11,060 bases of DNA from Falsiroseomonas sp044341625 (GTDB lineage Bacteria; Pseudomonadota; Alphaproteobacteria; Acetobacterales; Acetobacteraceae): NCBI GenBank assembly GCA_044341625.1, contig JBIIRI010000118.1, positions 1-11,060 on the forward strand, written 5' to 3'. Positions within the stretch are counted from its first letter, which is position 1, and the number at the start of each line of letters is the position of its first letter. A program made the translations under genes and the position numbers. A model generated the notes under the pieces. It saw nothing but the letters and a program-made list of their open reading frames with translations. It had not been told where the DNA came from and made no database searches. Of this stretch, positions 1 through 6,715 are shown piece after piece.

Positions 1-35
1 AGCGACAGTGCCGGGGGCCAGGTCACAAAGCAGCT

Positions 36-57
36 CAGGAGCAGGCGCTCCTGCTTT
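36..57 (+). terminator. Intrinsic-terminator-like hairpin at the left edge
   Basis: CAGGAGC (36-42) pairs perfectly with GCTCCTG (47-53) around the 4-base loop AGGC, giving a 7-bp GC-rich stem followed by CTTT. The T run is short, so termination could be inefficient. The orientation fits a terminator for a + strand gene just left of the window. By flagellar gene order that could be flgE, but nothing in the window proves it. Confidence 0.5.
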
Positions 58-145
58 GGCCCACTAAAATTCCGCCCGGACCACCAGATGGGGGCTGGCC
101 AGAGGGGCGACCGCGTGGCCGCATCCTGGACTGGCGGGATAGGCG

Positions 146-161
146 TTAACATATCGATAAC
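146..161 (+). promoter_or_regulatory. CtrA-like binding site candidate upstream of flgK
   Basis: TTAAC (146-150), six bases, then ATAAC (157-161) matches the CtrA consensus TTAA-N7-TTAA with one mismatch in the second half. It lies about 155 bases upstream of flgK in a locally AT-rich stretch of a GC-rich window. CtrA controls flagellar genes in many Alphaproteobacteria, and a CtrA-like regulator is encoded at 3380. No convincing -35/-10 or sigma-54 element could be placed next to it. The rest of 58-314 shows nothing else I can support. Function is inferred. Confidence 0.35.
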
Positions 162-314
162 GAATCCATGGGTTTTTGATATCGGGTCAGAATTCGCAAG
201 ATGCGACCATTCGACCAGCTTCCAGTTCGCGCAGGACAAAGACGTCCGAAGCGACCTTCAGGCTGTGCCGTGAATGCCGTGTCTTGCCCAACCCCGTTTC
301 TACGAGGGTGAGCC

Positions 315-1844
315 ATGAGTCTTCAGGCTGCAATGCAATCGGCTACAGCGGGGCTTCAGCTGGTCGCCCAGCAGGCTTCCGTGGCGTCGCGCAATGTCAC
401 CAACGCCGGCACGCCCGACTACACCGCGAAGCGTGCAACGGTGGAATCGCTTCCAGGCGGCATGGTGCGGATCGGCGATACGACGCGCCAGGTCGATGCC
501 TTCCTGCGGGCTGAAGCACGCAACGTGCGGGGGCAATCCGCCCATGCCGAGGTGCGCGAACGCGCCATCGTCCCGCTCGTCGCGCTGCATGGCGCACCTG
601 GGTCCGAGGACAGCCTCGGCGGCATGGTTGCGGCGCTGCGCGATGAGCTGACCGGCCTCCGGGCCCGGCCTGGCGATGCGATCGAACAGCGTGACGTGCT
701 GCGTGCCGCTGGTGATCTGTCCGGGCGCCTGAATGAGCTTGCCGGGGGGGTCGGACGGGCACGCCAATCCGCGCAGGACGAGCTGGGACGACAGGTGGAC
801 GAAGCGAACAATCTTGTACGGCAGATTGCCCGCCTGGATAACGAACTCCAGTCCAGCCGAGCTGGCGGCTCCGTCGATCCCTATACCCTGGACCGACGTG
901 ATGCGGCGATCCAGCAATTGTCGGAATTTCTCGAGGTCACCCCCACGGCCGGTCCTCGCGATCAGATCACGCTGATCCTGCGGGGTGGCTACACGCTGCC
1001 TCTGGATCCTGAAAAAGGACCGTTTTCCATCAACTCGGCAACGGTGACGCCGGAGTCCTTCTACAGGCCCGCGACGGACACGCGGCCAGCGGGGAAACTT
1101 CCGCCGCTTATGTTGGGCGACCTCGACATCACCAGCTCGACCCGCAACGGCAAGCTGGGGGCGCTTCTCGACCTCCGCGATACGACGCTGCCGCGCATGC
1201 AGGCGGAACTGGATGTCCTGGCCTCCACCCTGGCAACGAGGTTCGATGCGCAGGGGCTGCGTCTTTATGTCGATGGTGCCAACCCGACCGCTGGCCCGCC
1301 AGATGCGGCCGGTGGCTATAGCGGTGCCGTGGTCGGCTTCGCAGGTCGGATCGCCCTGTCCCCCACCGTCATCGCCGAGCCGCGATTGCTGCGCGACGGA
1401 ACTCATGACGCAACGGCAACTACCTTTGAGCCAAACCCGCCGACCGGCCCGGCTGGGTTCACGGGGCTGCTGGACAATCTGCTGAACCACGCCTTTGGGC
1501 CCGCGGCGGGGCCCAGCGGTGCCCCACACCCGACAGTGCCGACCAGGAACCTCGGGCCGGGTGGCGATCTTGTTGCCAGCTTCAATCCGCCGGCCCGGCT
1601 CGCAGACCACGCGGCGGCCATGACCGGGGCGCACGCTGGCATGGCGGCGGATGCGACGGCTCAGTCGACCGAGTCATCCGCGTCCGGCAACCGGATCAAC
1701 TTGCTTCTGCAGCAGCGAGAGGGCGTGGATGTGGACCGGGAAATGGCCGACCTGCTGCAGCTGCAGAATGCCTATGCCGCGAATGCGAGAGTTCTCGCCG
1801 CGGTGCAGGAGATGTGGGACGCCCTGTTGCGGTCGGCCAGATGA
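315..1844 (+). CDS. flgK: Flagellar hook-associated protein 1 (FlgK)
   Basis: FlgK is the first of two junction proteins joining the flagellar hook to the filament. It is exported by the flagellar type III apparatus and has no Sec signal, which fits this sequence. The 509-residue protein opens with the axial-protein signature: an amphipathic N-terminal helix, then N27-V28-T29-N30-A31-G32-T33-P34-D35-Y36. It closes with the matching terminal helix at about 469-509 (EGVDVDREMADLL, then QNAYAANARVLAAV), which packs against the N-terminus in the assembled rod-like structure. The middle is rich in Gly, Pro and Ala and variable, as expected for surface-exposed domains. GAGGGTGAG (304-312) supports the ATG at 315. 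flgL follows after 37 bases, so the two are probably cotranscribed. The termini make the family assignment firm; the central domains are not recognisable in detail. Confidence 0.93.
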   Translation: MSLQAAMQSATAGLQLVAQQASVASRNVTNAGTPDYTAKRATVESLPGGMVRIGDTTRQVDAFLRAEARNVRGQSAHAEVRERAIVPLVALHGAPGSEDSLGGMVAALRDELTGLRARPGDAIEQRDVLRAAGDLSGRLNELAGGVGRARQSAQDELGRQVDEANNLVRQIARLDNELQSSRAGGSVDPYTLDRRDAAIQQLSEFLEVTPTAGPRDQITLILRGGYTLPLDPEKGPFSINSATVTPESFYRPATDTRPAGKLPPLMLGDLDITSSTRNGKLGALLDLRDTTLPRMQAELDVLASTLATRFDAQGLRLYVDGANPTAGPPDAAGGYSGAVVGFAGRIALSPTVIAEPRLLRDGTHDATATTFEPNPPTGPAGFTGLLDNLLNHAFGPAAGPSGAPHPTVPTRNLGPGGDLVASFNPPARLADHAAAMTGAHAGMAADATAQSTESSASGNRINLLLQQREGVDVDREMADLLQLQNAYAANARVLAAVQEMWDALLRSAR

Positions 1845-1881
1845 TCCCGCTGAACGCCGGCATGGGTAGGGGACTGACACG

Positions 1882-2970
1882 ATGAAGATCAGCGGTTTTC
1901 CAGGCTTCGATGCTGCGGTCGCAGGCAGCGGCCTCCTGCGTGCGCGCGTGGCCGAGCTTACGGCGCAGGTCGCGAGCGGCCAACGCGCCCAGACCCTGGA
2001 CGGCCTCGGGCAGGATGCGGCTATCGCTCTCGACCTGCGGAACGAACGGGCGCGGCGCGAAGCCTTCGCCACAGCCGCGCGCCGCAGCGAAGCCTTCGCC
2101 GAAGCCACCCAGAGCGCCTTGTCCGGGATTCACGGCACACTTCGAGACGTGCTCGACAAGGCGCCGCGCCTTCTCAGCAACGGCGTCCCCGGCAGCGACA
2201 ATGCGGGCATCAAGATGATTGCCGATACGGCGAGAGCATCTCTGAAGACCATTGTCGGGCTGTTGGGCGAGCGTTTTTCGGGCGAGGCCTTGTTCGGCGG
2301 TGCCGAGCCGAATCGGGCTCCCATCGTCTCTGCAGAGGCGATCGAAACCATGGGCGTGTTCACGCAGATTCGCTCCCAGGTGGAATCCCTGGCGGCTGGC
2401 AATGGCAGCGCTGTCCTGGCGAGGACCAAGGGATTTGCCCAGAGCAACGACGATGCCGTCTCCCCCTTCCGCGGCTTCGCGGCGGACGCCGCCAGGGGCT
2501 CGCAGCCGGATGCGCGGCGCAGCGTGCCTGTGGGGCAGGGGATCGAGATACCGGTCGGCATGTTCGCCTATAAGAACTCGGTCTCGGTCTCAGAGGGGCA
2601 GACCACGGGATCCTGGTCTCGCGACCTGATCTGGGGCCTGTCGGTCATCGCCAATCTCAGGCCGCCGACTGCGGATACGCAGGAGGACTATCGGATATTG
2701 GTCGAAGGCGCGGTCGGCGCATTGCAGTCTGCTTCGAATGCGTTGATCGAAGACCAAGCCGGCCTGGGCATCGAGCAGTCGCGCCTCGCCAAGTCTGCCG
2801 AGCGCAACGAGAGCCTTGTGCTTCAGCTCGAGACGCAGATCGGCAAGATCGAGACCGTTGATCTTTCCGAGGCCATTACGCAGCTGACAAGCGCAAGGAG
2901 CCAACTCGAGGCAAGCTACCGGGCCATGGTGACACTTGGCGACTTATCGCTCACCAAATTTATGCGGTGA
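1882..2970 (+). CDS. flgL: Flagellar hook-associated protein 3 (FlgL, flagellin-like)
   Basis: FlgL is the second junction protein, between FlgK and flagellin. The 362-residue product has a flagellin-type helical N-terminus with an R-A-R-V-A-E-L-T-A-Q-V-A-S-G-Q-R heptad-like pattern at about 20-35. It ends in a flagellin/FlgL-type helix (V-D-L-S-E-A, then Q-L-T-S-A-R-S-Q-L-E-A-S-Y, ending S-L-T-K-F-M-R; residues about 326-362). The C-terminal helix is the most recognisable part; the middle is divergent. TAGGGGA (1867-1873), 8 bases before the ATG, serves as ribosome-binding site. The position directly after flgK is the usual order and separates it from a true flagellin, which it could otherwise resemble. 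It is followed by a 409-base gap, so the flgK-flgL transcript may end there. Confidence 0.88.
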   Translation: MKISGFPGFDAAVAGSGLLRARVAELTAQVASGQRAQTLDGLGQDAAIALDLRNERARREAFATAARRSEAFAEATQSALSGIHGTLRDVLDKAPRLLSNGVPGSDNAGIKMIADTARASLKTIVGLLGERFSGEALFGGAEPNRAPIVSAEAIETMGVFTQIRSQVESLAAGNGSAVLARTKGFAQSNDDAVSPFRGFAADAARGSQPDARRSVPVGQGIEIPVGMFAYKNSVSVSEGQTTGSWSRDLIWGLSVIANLRPPTADTQEDYRILVEGAVGALQSASNALIEDQAGLGIEQSRLAKSAERNESLVLQLETQIGKIETVDLSEAITQLTSARSQLEASYRAMVTLGDLSLTKFMR

Positions 2971-2988
2971 TGACTGATTAATCGCCCG

Positions 2989-3054
2989 TCTCGCGCCTGG
3001 CGCGGGGGCTGGAGGCGTTATCGGATCACATCCTCTCGCGATCGCCTTTGTTGT
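2989..3054 (+). terminator. Tandem hairpins after flgL, possible weak terminator
   Basis: CGCGC (2992-2996) and GCGCG (3000-3004) form a tight stem that can be extended outward by 2-3 pairs including G-U; it has no T run. Next, AGGCG (3013-3017) can pair with CGCCT (3043-3047), enclosing a small GGAT-cac-ATCC hairpin and followed by TTTGTTGT. The second structure is the more terminator-like, but its stem is short and its loop long. A terminator is expected here between flgL and the regulator, which is part of the argument, so confidence is low. Confidence 0.3.
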
Positions 3055-3063
3055 AGGGGGGGC

Positions 3064-3099
3064 AGCCCTCATGGTTTGGTGAGGCCGTGCCTCAGGGCT
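3064..3099. other. Nested hairpin in the flgL-regulator gap
   Basis: TGAGGC (3080-3085) and GCCTCA (3089-3094) form a perfect 6-bp stem around CGT. An outer AGCCC (3064-3068) pairs with GGGCT (3095-3099), stacking on the 3' side. No T run follows, so a simple intrinsic terminator is unlikely on either strand. It could be part of a leader or a small RNA; nothing in the sequence decides this. Confidence 0.4.
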
Positions 3100-3268
3100 C
3101 CGCCCGCCTTGCCGTTCCATGGCGTTCGCCCGCATCGATGACCGCGCCTGCCATTGTGGCGCGCACCGCATCCTGGGCCCACTCGATTACACGGGCCAAC
3201 TCCGAAATATACACAAAAATCTACGATATTATCCAGAAATTGATCTCATTTATGGTGTAGATGTGAAC

Positions 3269-3353
3269 GAGTGAATCCCCTTCGCGTACGCGCGAACAGT
3301 GTCGCCATGATGAATTGAGTGAATTTTCATCATTTGGTGGCATGGGAATGAAT
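3269..3353 (+). promoter_or_regulatory. Dyad and direct repeats upstream of the response regulator (operator candidate)
   Basis: ATGATGAA (3307-3314) and TTCATCAT (3326-3333) are perfect 8-bp arms of an inverted repeat with an 11-bp spacer that itself contains AATT at both ends. GAGTGAAT occurs at 3269-3276 and 3317-3324, with a one-mismatch copy GAATGAAT at 3346-3353. CGCGTACGCG (3283-3292) is a perfect 10-bp palindrome. The stretch from about 3200 to 3360 is clearly AT-richer than its surroundings, as expected for a promoter, and TATTAT (3227-3232) could be a -10 box, though no -35 was found. This is a plausible site for autoregulation by the downstream gene; binding is inferred. Confidence 0.4.
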
Positions 3354-3370
3354 TTTTCTACTTGAGTGGC

Positions 3371-3375
3371 GGAGG
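3371..3375 (+). promoter_or_regulatory. Ribosome-binding site that sets the regulator start
   Basis: GGAGG lies 4 bases before GTG 3380. In that frame the protein begins M-R-V-L-L, the canonical first beta strand of OmpR/CtrA-type regulators. The in-frame TTG at 3362 lies upstream of the GGAGG and would add six residues (MSGGGH) that no family member is expected to have. The ATG at 3378 is in another frame and hits a stop within six codons. Confidence 0.7.
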
Positions 3376-3379
3376 TCAT

Positions 3380-4135
3380 GTGCGCGTCCTGCTAGGCTCC
3401 GATTACGCCGGCAAGAACAATTACGTGAGGCCGACGGCAGGCGACGGCTTCATTTTCGATCTTGCTGATCCGTTGCAAGAGCTTGGCGAGATCGCGCGGC
3501 TTTGCGGTCCTTACGACGCCGTGGTGATCGATGTGGGTGACGAGAGCGTCGCGCGCCCCTTGTTACGCGATCTGCGGTCCGGCGGCACTGCCATGCCGTG
3601 TCTTGTGATTCTGCGCGTATGCACGGAACAGAGTCAGAAGACCCTTCTCGACAACGGGGCCGACGATGTTCTGGCGGGTCCGGTCATCCCAGACTTGTTG
3701 TGCGCTCGGTTACGAGCCGTCCAAAGGCGGATGCTTGGTCACGCCTCCGCAAAGCTGACCTGCGGCAATGTGGTTCTCGACCAAGCGCTTCGGCGGGTCA
3801 CCGTGGATGACCGGCCGGTCAACCTCACACTCAGAGAGATTCACATCCTTGAGACGCTGATGTTGCGTCGTCGCATGGTTCTCTCGAAGGAGAATTTCAT
3901 CAGCCGCCTCTACCCAGACGGCAATAGTCCCGGAGCGCGCGTGATCGACGTCTTCGTTTGCAAGCTTCGGCGCAAGCTGGCGGCGGCCGGTGCGCCGGAG
4001 ATCGTGCACACCGTGTGGGGTTTTGGTTATACGTTGGAGGATCCCTCGGGCGCGGCTATCGCCGCTGCGCGCGCCCGGCTTGCCGCAGGTGTACCGCGGC
4101 AGCGCCGGGCGCATCTGCGTCAAGTCGTTGCCTGA
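3380..4135 (+). CDS. CtrA-like winged-helix response regulator with degenerate receiver
   Basis: This 251-residue product has a receiver domain (about 1-118) and an OmpR-type winged-helix DNA-binding domain (about 125-222). The recognition-helix region I189-D190-V191-F192-V193-C194-K195-L196-R197-R198-K199-L200 followed by T-V-W-G-F-G-Y closely matches CtrA as I remember it (IDVFICKLRKKLAA, TVWGRGY). The receiver keeps an Asp at 51, the CtrA phosphorylation position, but one acidic residue of the N-terminal pair is replaced (S7-D8-Y9). The switch Ser/Thr position is R79, and the invariant Lys position (T-K-P in CtrA) is G100. Conventional phosphorylation switching is therefore doubtful. A tail rich in Arg and Ala (223-251) extends past the usual end. 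Its place between flgL and motB resembles Rem/FtcR of Rhizobiales in location, though its sequence is nearer CtrA. A role in motility control is inferred. Confidence 0.85.
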   Translation: MRVLLGSDYAGKNNYVRPTAGDGFIFDLADPLQELGEIARLCGPYDAVVIDVGDESVARPLLRDLRSGGTAMPCLVILRVCTEQSQKTLLDNGADDVLAGPVIPDLLCARLRAVQRRMLGHASAKLTCGNVVLDQALRRVTVDDRPVNLTLREIHILETLMLRRRMVLSKENFISRLYPDGNSPGARVIDVFVCKLRRKLAAAGAPEIVHTVWGFGYTLEDPSGAAIAAARARLAAGVPRQRRAHLRQVVA

Positions 4136-4183
4136 CCCTGCCGCGCAGATGATGCATGCGCCCCACCTTGCCGGCCTGCCGCC

Positions 4184-5365
4184 ATGAGGCAGGCACCGAC
4201 TGCCGCCGAAGCCAAGGAGGCGCCTCGGCCCATCATCGTGCGACATGGCGGGCCTGACCGTCGCCGACATCACGGTGGCACGTGGAAGATCGCCTATGCC
4301 GATTTCGTAACGGCAATGATGGCGTTCTTCCTTCTTCTCTGGCTCGCCAACTCTACGACCGAGGAACAGCGTACCGGCATCGCGGAGTACTTCAACCCGA
4401 CCAATCCGTTGAGCCGCAGCTTGGGCGGTTCCGGGCAGCCTTTCGGTGGTCGGACAATCGACAGCCAGGCTGGCTTCACTTCGAACATAACGGCAGCCGT
4501 TCGGACTTCCAGGCAGCCGCCCCCAACATTCGATGTCGATCCGGAATACATGCCGCAACAAAGGACTGGACCTACAGAGCGCGCCGGCGACGAGGCGGAG
4601 TGGGAGTTGAACGGCCACCCGTTGTCCGAATCAGCGAGCTTGCATCAGACTGGTACGGTCCAATTGGCGGCCACCGCCGTGCAGGACGCCTTCGCCCAGC
4701 GGATAGCGTCGCAGGCGGCAGGCGGCACGATGCTGCAAGGTCCCGTGGCCGATCTCGGACCCCGCCGTGTCGAAGGTGCGATGGCCTCGCGTCAGCAGGC
4801 GGCATGGGCTCAGCCGGATTTATCCCGCGACCACCGCATCGCCGCCGAGCGGCTGATGTTGCGGGCCGCAGCGCAAGAGATCCGATCCGCGATCGTGATG
4901 GACCCGCAATTGCGCTCTCTGGCGGCGCACATGCTTATCGAAGAAGTGCCGGAGGGCCTTCGTATCCAGATGGTGGATGGTGAAGGTCAGGCCCTGTTCG
5001 CAACCGGTGTTGCCGCCCCGAATGAGCGTGGGCGTGCGCTTCTGTTGCGCGCAGCCTCTGTCATCGCGCGGCTTCCCCATTCGCTGGAGATTACGGGGCA
5101 TACCGACGCCGCACCCTTTCGCAGCGGATCGGACGCGCGGAGCAACTGGGAGCTTTCGGTTGAGCGTGCAAATGCCGCCCGCCGCCTGCTGCTTGATGCG
5201 GGGATCACCGAGAGGCGGGTTCGCGCCATGACCGGGCGTGCCGATCAGGAACTCCTGCGACCGACCGAGCCGTTGCACCCCGCCAATCGTCGCGTCTCGG
5301 TCCTCGTCATGATCAACCAGGTGCCGGACAATTCTGCCGCCACCAACGCTCGGCTCGCGCCATGA
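4184..5365 (+). CDS. motB: Flagellar motor stator protein MotB
   Basis: MotB anchors the stator to peptidoglycan and supplies the proton-binding Asp of the MotA/MotB channel. The 393-residue protein has a basic cytoplasmic N-terminus (H-G-G-P-D-R-R-R-H-H-G-G), then one membrane helix, W34 to about L54, containing Y38-A39-D40-F41-V42. D40 is the equivalent of the essential Asp32 of E. coli. A long linker of about 200 residues leads to an OmpA-type peptidoglycan-binding domain from about 260. Its landmarks are T304-G-H-T-D308, N322-W-E-L with R329, and N369-R-R-V-S-V-L-V. The length is above the roughly 300 of E. coli MotB because of the linker. It starts 48 bases after the regulator with no clear ribosome-binding site, but no other in-frame start fits. 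It overlaps motA by 4 bases. Confidence 0.93.
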   Translation: MRQAPTAAEAKEAPRPIIVRHGGPDRRRHHGGTWKIAYADFVTAMMAFFLLLWLANSTTEEQRTGIAEYFNPTNPLSRSLGGSGQPFGGRTIDSQAGFTSNITAAVRTSRQPPPTFDVDPEYMPQQRTGPTERAGDEAEWELNGHPLSESASLHQTGTVQLAATAVQDAFAQRIASQAAGGTMLQGPVADLGPRRVEGAMASRQQAAWAQPDLSRDHRIAAERLMLRAAAQEIRSAIVMDPQLRSLAAHMLIEEVPEGLRIQMVDGEGQALFATGVAAPNERGRALLLRAASVIARLPHSLEITGHTDAAPFRSGSDARSNWELSVERANAARRLLLDAGITERRVRAMTGRADQELLRPTEPLHPANRRVSVLVMINQVPDNSAATNARLAP

Positions 5366-6297
5366 ACATACTCGGCGGCTTCGCATTCGTCATGGTCTGC
5401 GTGTTCGGCGGCTACCTGATCGCCGGCGGCAATATTGCGCCAATCCTGGCGGCCCTTCCATTCGAGATGCTGATCATCGGCGGCGCCGCGATGGGGGCGC
5501 TGGTCATGTCCAATTCGCTGGCCGACTGCAAACGCATGGTCCACGCGGTGGGCGCCGCCATCAAGGGCGTCCATTATCGGGAACAGGACTACATCGATCT
5601 ATGCGCGCTGCTCTACCGGCTGCTGCGCGTCTCCCAGATCAAGGGAATGCAGGGGCTGGAACTCCATATCGAGCGCCCCAGGGACAGTGCCATCTTCAAC
5701 GCATATCCCAAGCTCCTGCGGGATCGCGGCAGCGTCGCGCTCATCTGCGACTATCTGCGAATGGTCAACATGAACGCGGACGATCCCTATCAGATCGAGG
5801 AGATGATGGCGCGCGAGTTGCGGAAGATCCGCACCGAGCGTCTGCGCCCCGCCAACATGCTGTCCACCACAGCCGACGCTCTGCCGGCACTCGGAATTAT
5901 CGCGGCCGTGCTTGGCGTGATCAAGACAATGGCTGCAATCAACGAATCGCCCGCCATCCTCGGGGCCATGTTGGGCAGCGCTCTCGTCGGGACTTTCCTG
6001 GGCGTGCTGCTGGCTTATGGCCTTGTCGGCCCGATCGCTGAGCGGATCCGCAACATGGTCGAGGAGGAACTCGAGTACTATGAGGTGATCCGGGCGGTGA
6101 TCGTCGCGCATCTGCAAGGATTGGTCCCGCAGGTGGCCGTGGAAGTGGGACGCAAGACAGTGCCTACCGATTTCATGCCGAGCTTCGGTGCTTTGGAAGC
6201 AACGTTGATGGATTCGCGCGGCGCCGATTCCAGCATGCGTAGCGCGGAGACCGGCGAAGCTGCTGCTGCACCTGCCCGAGAGCCAGCGGCTGCCTGA
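5362..6297 (+). CDS. motA: Flagellar motor stator protein MotA
   Basis: MotA forms the torque-generating ring around MotB in the inner membrane. The 311-residue sequence aligns along its length with the E. coli type. Membrane helix 1 covers about 2-21 (F-G-G-Y-L-I-A-G-G follows its core) and helix 2 about 34-50 (I-I-G-G-A-A-M-G-A). A cytoplasmic region of about 120 residues contains Y85-R86-L-L-R89 and E100, the counterpart of the torque residue Glu98. Helix 3 begins at P175 (L-P-A-L-G-I-I-A-A-V) and helix 4 spans about 200-222 (G-T-F-L-G-V-L-L-A-Y-G), ending at P224. P175 and P224 match the two conserved prolines (173 and 222 in E. coli). The ATG lies inside the motB stop (ATGA), implying translational coupling. 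The Ala-rich C-terminal end is not conserved. Confidence 0.93.
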   Translation: MNILGGFAFVMVCVFGGYLIAGGNIAPILAALPFEMLIIGGAAMGALVMSNSLADCKRMVHAVGAAIKGVHYREQDYIDLCALLYRLLRVSQIKGMQGLELHIERPRDSAIFNAYPKLLRDRGSVALICDYLRMVNMNADDPYQIEEMMARELRKIRTERLRPANMLSTTADALPALGIIAAVLGVIKTMAAINESPAILGAMLGSALVGTFLGVLLAYGLVGPIAERIRNMVEEELEYYEVIRAVIVAHLQGLVPQVAVEVGRKTVPTDFMPSFGALEATLMDSRGADSSMRSAETGEAAAAPAREPAAA

Positions 6298-6480
6298 CCC
6301 ATCGAGTTCCGGCGGCGCGACGGCTGTCGCCTGCTTGAAACTCTTCATCGGGCCGAAGCGCACAGAGCGGCATCCTGGCAGTCCTTCGCCGTATCGCCTG
6401 TCCGCTTGCGGCTGTGTCATGGCCTGCCCGCCCCCGCCTTCCGATGGTTCGCCGCGTTCGAACGCCATGCGCTGTCTGCC

Positions 6481-6510
6481 TTGACCAGCCCGGCCGCCTA
6501 GCCGTAAGGA
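6481..6510 (+). promoter_or_regulatory. Possible promoter for the metZ leader
   Basis: TTGACC (6481-6486) matches five of six bases of the -35 consensus. Eighteen bases later TAAGGA (6505-6510) is a poor -10 candidate. A start near 6517 would put the riboswitch about 14 bases into the transcript, a sensible geometry. The rest of 6298-6480 between motA and this site shows no gene and no convincing terminator. Confidence 0.3.
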
Positions 6511-6530
6511 TCGCGACGGGAAGTATGCCT

Positions 6531-6616
6531 GCCTCGCGATTTGTCCGGCCTGCTTGCGGCGAGGTCCTGTGAAGGCGGTGGGTCACCCCATCGAAAACAA
6601 GCGCGCTAAACGGCCG
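6531..6616 (+). promoter_or_regulatory. SAM-II riboswitch (SAM_alpha aptamer) upstream of metZ
   Basis: SAM-II is a small H-type pseudoknot that binds S-adenosylmethionine and represses methionine-biosynthesis genes in Alphaproteobacteria. P1 is CCTCGC (6532-6537) with GCGAGG (6559-6564), six perfect pairs. The loop begins with the conserved GATTTG (6538-6543). The pseudoknot strand downstream carries the hallmark GCTAAA (6605-6610). TGCG (6555-6558) can pair with CGCG (6602-6605) directly before CTAAA, or alternatively GCTTG (6552-6556) with CAAGC (6598-6602). CCG (6545-6547) can pair with CGG (6611-6613), or CGGCC (6546-6550) with GGCCG (6612-6616). Between P1 and the pseudoknot strand are 33 bases holding a GGTG-ggt-CACC hairpin (6577-6587), longer than in the compact environmental metX example I recall. 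The gene context, metZ, is the expected target. I cannot run a covariance search. Confidence 0.85.
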
Positions 6617-6634
6617 TGGGGAAGGTGTGCATCG

Positions 6635-6662
6635 CCGGATCCCCGCGCCCGTCAGGGGCCGG
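6635..6662 (+). promoter_or_regulatory. GC-rich hairpin between riboswitch and metZ
   Basis: CCGG (6635-6638) and CCCC (6641-6644) pair with GGGG (6655-6658) and CCGG (6659-6662) around a 10-base loop, with AT bulged on one side. No T run follows, so this is not a standard terminator. CCCC 6641-6644 could alternatively pair with GGGG 6618-6621, immediately after the aptamer, so two exclusive folds are possible. A role as expression platform is inference. Confidence 0.35.
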
Positions 6663-6708
6663 ACACCAACGCCATGCGTCCCGCCTCTCGCGTTCGGCGG
6701 GGCCGCGC

Positions 6709-6715
6709 AGGAAGG
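6709..6715 (+). promoter_or_regulatory. metZ ribosome-binding site, decides the start
   Basis: AGGAAGG lies 7 bases before ATG 6723, a near-ideal spacing. It favours this ATG over the in-frame GTG at 6627, which lies only one base after a GGGGAAGG sequence and would add 32 Pro/Arg-rich residues unlike the family. Confidence 0.8.

Noticed and set aside
57..78. Possible sigma-54 promoter (TGGCCC ... TTCCGC)
   Set aside because: The GG and GC elements are 14 bases apart instead of the required 10, so it does not fit the -24/-12 rule.
1..273. Stop-free + frame from the window edge to a TGA at 271-273
   Set aside because: It crosses a terminator-like hairpin and the AT-rich CtrA-like site, shows no recognisable motif, and lacks G/C-ending codon preference in its second half. 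It is more likely the flgK upstream region.
300..1634. Long minus-strand open frame of about 440 codons opposite flgK
   Set aside because: It is antisense to a firmly identified gene, its Arg/Gly/Pro-heavy composition resembles no family, and such frames are routine in GC-rich DNA. The same applies to minus-strand frames at 3710-4618, 5599-6468, 7032-8135 and 8445-9311.
3362..3379. TTG 3362 as start of the response regulator
   Set aside because: It lies upstream of the GGAGG site and adds residues before the canonical MRVLL strand; GTG 3380 fits better.
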